A DNA stretch of 64,000 nucleotides from Aquabacterium sp. OR-4 (GTDB lineage: Bacteria; Pseudomonadota; Gammaproteobacteria; Burkholderiales; Burkholderiaceae_C): contig NZ_JAOCQD020000001.1 in the NCBI RefSeq assembly GCF_025290835.2, positions 248,001 through 312,000 on the forward strand. Direction: 5' to 3'. Under the pieces are notes generated by a model that worked only from the letters and a program-made list of their open reading frames with translations, made no database searches and had not been told where the DNA came from. The translations under genes and the position numbers were made by a program. Positions 57,922 to 64,000 of this stretch are shown here, piece by piece; the stretch's first letter is position 1, and every line of letters begins with the position of its first letter.

Positions 57922-59385
57922 TCACGCTGTGCCGCCCACGGTGAGGCCGTCGATGCGCAGCGTCGGCTGGCCCACGCCCACCGGCACGCTCTGGCCCTCT
58001 TTGCCGCACACGCCCACGCCGGTGTCGAGCTGCAGGTCGTTGCCGATCATGCTCACGCGCGTGAGCGCGTCGGGGCCGTTGCCGATGATGGTCGCGCCCT
58101 TCACGGGGTAGAGGATCTTGCCGTTCTCCACCCAGTAGGCCTCGCTGGCCGAGAACACGAACTTGCCGCTGGTGATGTCGACCTGGCCGCCGCCGAAGTT
58201 GGTGGCGTAGACGCCGCGCTTGATGCTGGCGACGATCTCGTCCCTGGTCTTGTCGCCGGCCAGCATGTAGGTGTTGGTCATGCGCGGCATCGGCACATGG
58301 GCGTAGCTCTCGCGGCGGCCGTTGCCGGTGGGCTTCACGCCCATCAGGCGGGCGTTCATGCTGTCCTGGATGTAGCCCTTGAGGATGCCGTCCTCGATCA
58401 GCACATTGCGCTGGCTGGCATGGCCTTCGTCATCCACATTGAGGCTGCCGCGGCGGTCGGGGATGGTGCCGTCGTCGAGCACCGTCACGCCCTTGGCCGC
58501 CACGCGCTGGCCGATCTTGCCGCTGAAGGCGCTGCTGCCCTTGCGGTTGAAGTCGCCTTCCAGGCCATGGCCCACGGCCTCGTGCAGCAGCACGCCGGGC
58601 CAGCCCGGGCCCAGCACCACGGTCATCTGGCCGGCCGGCACCGGGCGCGACTCGAGGTTGGTGAGCGCGGCGTTGACGGCCTGGTCGACGTACTGGGTCA
58701 GCAGCTCGTCCTGGAAGTAGCCCAGGCCGTAGCGGCCACCGCCGCCGCCCGAGCCGATCTCGCGGCGGCCGTTGCTCTCGGCGATCACCGTGACCGACAG
58801 GCGCACCAGCGGGCGCACATCGGCGGCGCGGGTGCCGTCGGCGCGGGCCACCAGCACCACGTCGTATTCGGCGGCCACGCCAGCCATCACCTGCACCACA
58901 CGCGGGTCACGCGCGCGGGCCATGCGCTCGACCTTCTCGAGCAGGGCCACCTTCTGCGCGCTGTCGAGGGTGCCGATCGGGTCGGTGCTGGGGTACAGCG
59001 CGCGGCTGGCGGCCACCTTGGCGGCGCGGCCCACCTGGATGCGCTTGCTCTGGCCGGCCGCGGCGATCGAGCGCACGGTGCGCGCGGCGTCGAGCAGGCT
59101 GGCTTCGGAGATGTCGTCGCTGTAGGCGAAGGCGGTTTTTTCGCCGGCCACGGCGCGCACGCCCACGCCCTGGTCGATGCCGAAGCTGCCGCTCTTGACG
59201 ATGCCTTCTTCCAGGCTCCAGCCCTCGTGGCGGGTGATCTGGAAGTAGAGATCCGCGTCGTCGACACGGTGCTGGCCGATCACTGCAAGCGCATTCGCGA
59301 TCTTGGCCTCGTCGAGGCCGAAGGGATCGATCAGCAGTTGCTGCGCGGTGGCTAGCCGCTCGAGGGTGGGTTCGCGCGAAATCAT
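57922..59385 (-). CDS. tldD: Metalloprotease TldD
   Basis: 487 residues of the TldD/PmbA family. The zinc-binding HExxxH lies in LLHEAVGHGLEGDFNRKGSS at ~245, with a distal Cys near VGVCGKEGQS. TldD with TldE (PmbA) forms a protease that processes peptides such as microcin B17 and CcdA. No tldE gene is adjacent in the window. The start MISREPTLERLATAQQLLIDPFGLDE matches the family N-terminus. It precedes the leader peptide-aroG unit by ~140 bp on the same strand. Confidence 0.95.
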   Translation of the reverse strand: MISREPTLERLATAQQLLIDPFGLDEAKIANALAVIGQHRVDDADLYFQITRHEGWSLEEGIVKSGSFGIDQGVGVRAVAGEKTAFAYSDDISEASLLDAARTVRSIAAAGQSKRIQVGRAAKVAASRALYPSTDPIGTLDSAQKVALLEKVERMARARDPRVVQVMAGVAAEYDVVLVARADGTRAADVRPLVRLSVTVIAESNGRREIGSGGGGGRYGLGYFQDELLTQYVDQAVNAALTNLESRPVPAGQMTVVLGPGWPGVLLHEAVGHGLEGDFNRKGSSAFSGKIGQRVAAKGVTVLDDGTIPDRRGSLNVDDEGHASQRNVLIEDGILKGYIQDSMNARLMGVKPTGNGRRESYAHVPMPRMTNTYMLAGDKTRDEIVASIKRGVYATNFGGGQVDITSGKFVFSASEAYWVENGKILYPVKGATIIGNGPDALTRVSMIGNDLQLDTGVGVCGKEGQSVPVGVGQPTLRIDGLTVGGTA

Positions 59386-59508
59386 CGGGCCATTGTAGGA
59401 GCCGGGGTGTTTTGGCGCTGGGCCGAAATGGCGCGCAACAGCGGCCGGATGGCCGGGCCGCCAAGGCCCTCGGCGCAGGGCTGGCGGCCGGCAATTGCTT
59501 GACCAAGG

Positions 59509-59522
59509 CAATCATTTGATTG
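59509..59522. promoter_or_regulatory. Palindrome at the MarR-GNAT gene start
   Basis: CAATCA-TT-TGATTG is a perfect 14-bp palindrome ending 3 nt before the ATG of the MarR-like gene. An imperfect palindrome (TTGCTTGACCAAGGCAA) lies just upstream. They fit self-repression, as common for MarR proteins. Confidence 0.5.
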
Positions 59523-59525
59523 ACG

Positions 59526-60536
59526 ATGGCAAGCATGACCTGGCCTGAACCCCCGCCGCCGCCCGACCCGGCGACCGCCCGTGCCGCCGATGCCGTTGAC
59601 GCCCCCGATGCCGCCGCCATTGCCGCGGTGCGGCGCTTCAACCGCTTCTACACCCGGCACGCCGGCGTGCTGGCGCCGTACCTGGGCAGCCCGCTCACGC
59701 TCACCGAGGTGCGTGTGCTGTACGAGCTGGCGCACCAGCCGGCGCCGGTGGCCAGCCAGCTGGCCCGGGCGCTGGGGCTGGATGGCGGCTACCTCAGCCG
59801 CATCCTCAAGCGCTTCGAGCAGGCCGGCTGGCTGCAGCGTGCCAGCAGCACCCGCGATGCGCGGCAAAGCCTGCTGAGCCTCACCGCCGCCGGGCAGGCG
59901 GTGCTGGCGCCGCTGCAGCAGAAATCCTGCGACGAGGCCGCGGCCCTGCTGGCCCCGCTGCCGGTGGCCGACCGCCAGGCCGTGGTGGCGGCCATGGGCC
60001 GGATCGAGGCCTTGCTGCAGCCGGCCGCCGCCGGCAACGGCCGCGCCCTCACCCGCACCGCGCTGCTGCGCGAGCCGGTGCCGGGCGACCTGGGCTGGGT
60101 GGTGCAGCAGCACGCCGAGCTGTACGCCCGGGAACACGGCTTCGACAGCCGCTTCGAGGGCCTGGTGGCCGGCATCGTGGCCGACCATGTGCGCCAGTTC
60201 CAGCCCGGCTTCGAGCGCTGCTGGATGGCCGAGCTGGACGGCCAGCGCGCGGGCTCGGTGTTCGTGGTGCGGCAGTCGGCGCACACGGCCCAGCTGCGCC
60301 TGCTGCTGCTGCGCCCCGAGGCCCGTGGCCTGGGCCTGGGCGGGCGGCTCACCGACGCCTGCATCGCCTTCGCCCGCCAGGCCGGCTACCGCGAGATGGT
60401 GCTGGGCACCCAGCGCAGCCTCGAGGCGGCGCGCGCCATCTACGCCAGCCGCGGTTTTGTCTGCGTGGCCAGCGAGCCGCACAGCGACTACGGCACGCCG
60501 CAGGTGGCCGAAACCTGGCGCCTGGCCCTGGCCTGA
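59526..60536 (+). CDS. MarR-GNAT fusion protein
   Basis: ~336 residues. The N-terminal MarR winged helix at ~25-150 has FYTRHAGVLAPYLGSPLTLTEVRVLYELAHQP and LGLDGGYLSRILKRFEQAGWLQR. The C-terminal GNAT domain at ~175-335 has LRLLLLRPEARGLGLGGRLTDACIAFARQAGY and SRGFVCV. Such fusions may sense a small molecule and acetylate a substrate. The start ATG overlaps a palindromic region likely to be its operator. It diverges from tldD; 60537-60682 is a non-coding gap before rsmI's 3' end. Confidence 0.92.
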   Translation: MASMTWPEPPPPPDPATARAADAVDAPDAAAIAAVRRFNRFYTRHAGVLAPYLGSPLTLTEVRVLYELAHQPAPVASQLARALGLDGGYLSRILKRFEQAGWLQRASSTRDARQSLLSLTAAGQAVLAPLQQKSCDEAAALLAPLPVADRQAVVAAMGRIEALLQPAAAGNGRALTRTALLREPVPGDLGWVVQQHAELYAREHGFDSRFEGLVAGIVADHVRQFQPGFERCWMAELDGQRAGSVFVVRQSAHTAQLRLLLLRPEARGLGLGGRLTDACIAFARQAGYREMVLGTQRSLEAARAIYASRGFVCVASEPHSDYGTPQVAETWRLALA

Positions 60537-60682
60537 GCGGTTGTGGGCTGCGCGGGCCCCTGGCGGTTTGGCGCGACGCGCCGCACCGGTGGATGCGTGT
60601 ACAGGTGGGTGTGGCCGCGCTGCCTGACCGCCCCGAGCCTGCTCGCGACGAAACCCACTCAGCCTCTGAGGTGAGTGCCCGC

Positions 60683-61772
<1,090 letters not shown>

Positions 61773-61780
<8 letters not shown>

Positions 61781-62192
61781 GGCGTGGGGCCGGGGCGGCG
61801 GGTCGGGCGATCGGGGCGGAAGCGAGGGGCGCACCACCAAGGCGGTGGGCGACGATGCCGAGGCGCGGGCTCTGGCCCATCTGCAGGCCCAGGGCCTGAC
61901 GCTGCTGGCGCGCAATTATCGGCTGGCCGGTGGCCCGCGCCAGCGCGGCGCCGAGATCGACCTGATCTGCCGCGAGCGCGACGGCACCCTGGTGTTCGTG
62001 GAGGTGCGCGCGCGGCGCAGCGCTGGCCACGGCGGCGCGGCGGCCAGCGTGGGCCATGGCAAGCAGCAGCGCATCGTGCGGGCCGCCCAGCACTACCTGC
62101 TGCGCTTTGACCGCCTGCCGCCGTGCCGCTTTGATGTGGTGGCCATCGACGGCGGCGAGATCGCCTGGCTGCGCGGCGCCTTCGAGGCCTGA
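61773..62192 (+). CDS. yraN: YraN family (UPF0102) endonuclease-like protein
   Basis: 139 residues. [25 protein letters not shown], the [23 protein letters not shown] motif (nuclease-like D-x-E-x-K variant) and FDVVAIDG are typical of UPF0102. Family function is unproven. ATG 61773 overlaps the proposed rsmI start divergently, as often seen for rsmI-yraN. Next genes are a SIS-domain protein and a BON lipoprotein. Confidence 0.9.
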
Positions 62193-62270
62193 ACCAGTTC
62201 GGTGCGCGCGCGGCGCGGCTTGACCGGGCGGCAACGGCCGCGACACCCCGGGCACTTATCATCGCGCACC

Positions 62271-62867
62271 ATGCTTGAGCAGCGAATCCAGCAGCATTTC
62301 TTCGAGAGTGCCGACCTGCAATACCAGGCCGCCGAGGCGCTGGGCCGGCCGATCGCCGAGGCCGCGCAGGCCCTGGTGGCCGGCCTCACCGCTGGCGGCC
62401 GCGTGCTGCTGGCCGGCCTGGGGCCTTGCGCCGCACTGGCCCAGATGGGCGCGGCGGCCCTCACCGGCCGCTTCGAGCGCGACCGCCCGGGCCTGGCCGC
62501 GCTGGCGCTGGGCGCCGATGCCGTGGCCCTGGCCAGCCTGGCGGCCGACGGCGGGTTGGATGGCGTGCTGGCGCGCCAGATCGACACCCTGGGCCAGCCC
62601 GGCGATCTGCTGCTGCTGATCGACCCCGAGGGCGACGCGCCGGCCCTGCTGGCCGCCGCCGCCGCTGCCCAGGGCAAGGACATGACCGTGATCGCGCTCA
62701 CCGGGCGCACCGGCGGCGCGCTGCGTGGCCTGCTGGGCGAAACCGATGTGCTGGTGGCCGTGCCGCACGAGCGCCGCGCGCGCGTGCTCGAGGTGCAGCT
62801 GCTGCTGCTGCACTGCCTGTGCGACGCGATCGATCTGCAATTGTTGGGTGAACAGGATTCCGCATGA
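62271..62867 (+). CDS. SIS-domain protein (DiaA/GmhA-like), degenerate
   Basis: 198 residues in the DiaA/GmhA position and length. The N-terminus MLEQRIQQHFFESADLQYQAAE and ALTGRFERDRPGLAALAL fit, but the sugar-phosphate-binding GNGGSA is GLGPCA and the later GISTSGNS-type loop is LLIDPEGDAP. Thus isomerase activity is unlikely; a structural role like DiaA, which binds DnaA, is possible. It overlaps the BON gene by 4 nt (ATGA). Confidence 0.8.
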   Translation: MLEQRIQQHFFESADLQYQAAEALGRPIAEAAQALVAGLTAGGRVLLAGLGPCAALAQMGAAALTGRFERDRPGLAALALGADAVALASLAADGGLDGVLARQIDTLGQPGDLLLLIDPEGDAPALLAAAAAAQGKDMTVIALTGRTGGALRGLLGETDVLVAVPHERRARVLEVQLLLLHCLCDAIDLQLLGEQDSA

Positions 62868-63508
62868 CCCGTCGTTTTTCGCCCCTTCCGCGCAGCCTGC
62901 GCTCCCCTGCCGTGCTGGCCGCCCTGGTGGGCGCCTTGCTGGCCGGCGGCTGCGCCGCGCCGCTGGTGGTGGGCGGCGCCATGGTGGGCACCGCGCTGTC
63001 GGTGACCGACCGCCGCACCACCGGCGCGCAACTGGAAGACCAGGCCATCGAGCTGAAGACCATCAGCCGGGTGCGCGAGGCCGTCGCCGACCGCGGCCAC
63101 GTCAACACCACCAGCTACAACCGCAGCGTGCTGATCACCGGCGAGGTGCCCAGCGAGGCCGACCGCCAGGCGGTGGAGCAGGCCATCGCCCGCATCGAGA
63201 ACGTGCGCAGCACGGTCAACGAGCTGGCCCTGGCGGGCAACAGCTCGCTGGGCTCGCGCACCAACGACGGCGTGCTGACCAGCAAGGTGAAGGCCACCTT
63301 CATCGACGCCAAGGACCTGCAGTCCAACGCCATCAAGGTGACCACCGAGCGCGGCACGGCCTACCTGATGGGCATCGTCACCGAGCGCGAGGCCGCCCGC
63401 GCCACCGAGCTGGCCCGCTCGGTGGGCGGCGTGACCAAGGTGGTGCGCGTGTTCGAGGTGATCAGCGAGGCCGAGCTGGCCCAGCTGCAGCCACCCGCAA
63501 AAAAGTAA
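62864..63508 (+). CDS. BON-domain outer-membrane lipoprotein (DolP/YraP-like)
   Basis: 214 residues. The signal ends in lipobox LLAGGC (Cys ~30). Two BON domains follow: ~65-130 (TISRVREAVADRGHVNTTSYNRSVLITGEVPSEADR) and ~140-205 (VKATFIDAKDLQSNAIKVTTERGTAYLMGIVTEREA). The gene order yraN-SIS-BON matches enterobacterial yraN-diaA-dolP. DolP binds phospholipid at division sites and keeps the outer membrane intact. It has ATGA coupling to the SIS gene. Confidence 0.93.
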   Translation: MTRRFSPLPRSLRSPAVLAALVGALLAGGCAAPLVVGGAMVGTALSVTDRRTTGAQLEDQAIELKTISRVREAVADRGHVNTTSYNRSVLITGEVPSEADRQAVEQAIARIENVRSTVNELALAGNSSLGSRTNDGVLTSKVKATFIDAKDLQSNAIKVTTERGTAYLMGIVTEREAARATELARSVGGVTKVVRVFEVISEAELAQLQPPAKK

Positions 63509-63613
63509 GCAGACAGCGGTCCAGCCCAGTGCTCGCCGCGGACCCGGCATGGCCGGTCCGCCATCGACCGCCCCCTTGACGGGGAGGTGGCGAGGCCGCT
63601 TCGGGGGGGGGGC

Positions 63614-64000
63614 CTACTTCAACCGCTTGATCAGGCTGCTGGTGTCCCAGCGGTGGCCGCCCAGGCCCTGCACGTCGCCGTAGAACTGGTCGACCAGGGC
63701 GGTCACCGGCACGCGTGCGCCGTTGCGGCGGGCCTCGTCGAGCACCAGGCCGAGGTCCTTGCGCATCCAGTCGACGGCAAAGCCGAAGTCGAACTGGTCG
63801 TTGACCATGGTCTTGCCGCGGTTGTCCATCTGCCAGCTCTGGGCCGCACCCTTGCCGATGACCTCGAGCACCTGGTGCATGTCGAGCCCGGCCTTCTGGC
63901 CAAAGGCGATGGCCTCGGCCAGGCCCTGCACCAGGCCGGCAATGCAGATCTGGTTGACCATCTTGGCCAGCTGGCCGGCGCCGCTGTCGCCCACCCGGGT
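63614..64000 (-). CDS. Beta-hydroxyacid dehydrogenase (3-hydroxyisobutyrate type), C-terminal part
   Basis: The C-terminal ~128 residues of a GarR/MmsB-type dehydrogenase; the start lies beyond the right edge. GAGQLAKMVNQICIAG contains the catalytic Lys of the family, followed by GLVQGLAEAIAFGQKAGLD and the DFGFAVDWMRKDLGLVLDEAR helix. The substrate could be 3-hydroxyisobutyrate, tartronate semialdehyde or similar. It converges with the BON lipoprotein gene. Confidence 0.92.
   Translation of the reverse strand, partial: TRVGDSGAGQLAKMVNQICIAGLVQGLAEAIAFGQKAGLDMHQVLEVIGKGAAQSWQMDNRGKTMVNDQFDFGFAVDWMRKDLGLVLDEARRNGARVPVTALVDQFYGDVQGLGGHRWDTSSLIKRLK

Overview
The window is a contiguous piece of a GC-rich (roughly 70% G+C) bacterial chromosome. 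Gene content points to Betaproteobacteria, order Burkholderiales: PEP-CTERM secreted proteins, a Bug-type tricarboxylate-binding protein, glycine-rich RRM proteins, and chromosomal mnmG-rsmG-parA-parB. About 57 genes are supported. No rRNA, tRNA, CRISPR array, prophage or insertion sequence was seen. Lineage beyond the order is not determined.

Left part (1-13.5 kb): the 3' end of an lptC-like gene and an SDR gene; a glycine-rich RRM protein on the minus strand; a membrane protein, MarC-family protein and GMC oxidoreductase; an HDOD protein; a long-chain acyl-CoA ligase; a Bug-type binding protein. A peptide ABC transporter follows: double ATPase and two permeases on the minus strand, and divergently three tandem paralogous solute-binding proteins that run into an acetoacetyl-CoA ligase and a GhrA-type 2-hydroxyacid dehydrogenase (13.9-22.6 kb).

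Middle (22.7-36 kb): an EAL phosphodiesterase, trxC, and a quorum-sensing-like locus. That locus has an RsaM-like small protein divergent from a LuxR regulator. Just past luxR lies a lux-box-like palindrome at activator spacing from a promoter, then a 10-codon ORF with a good Shine-Dalgarno and a strong terminator, which looks like an undescribed LuxR-controlled micropeptide or small RNA. A Crp/Fnr regulator with small DUF2892 and DUF2061 membrane proteins follows, then mnmG-rsmG-parA and, after three unrelated genes, parB. A perfect parS site lies inside mnmG and a one-mismatch parS inside rsmG.

Right part (36-64 kb): a large lipoprotein with an internal duplication; the prkA-yeaH-spoVR stress operon; a PAS-GGDEF-EAL protein; a GlcD-type FAD dehydrogenase; a PduO-type adenosyltransferase; a HAF-repeat PEP-CTERM protein; an ECF sigma factor divergent from a Ser/Thr kinase; a discoidin-like PEP-CTERM protein; aroG preceded by an aromatic-rich leader peptide and a terminator that look like an attenuator; tldD; a MarR-GNAT fusion; the rsmI-yraN-SIS-BON cluster (the yraL-yraP neighbourhood of enterobacteria); and the 3' part of a beta-hydroxyacid dehydrogenase at the right edge.

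Recurring oddities are low-complexity insertions in otherwise conserved domains (ParB, GGDEF), microsatellites inside genes (rsmI, the kinase), and a short intergenic repeat with a GCCGTAC-N4-GTACGGC hairpin found twice.
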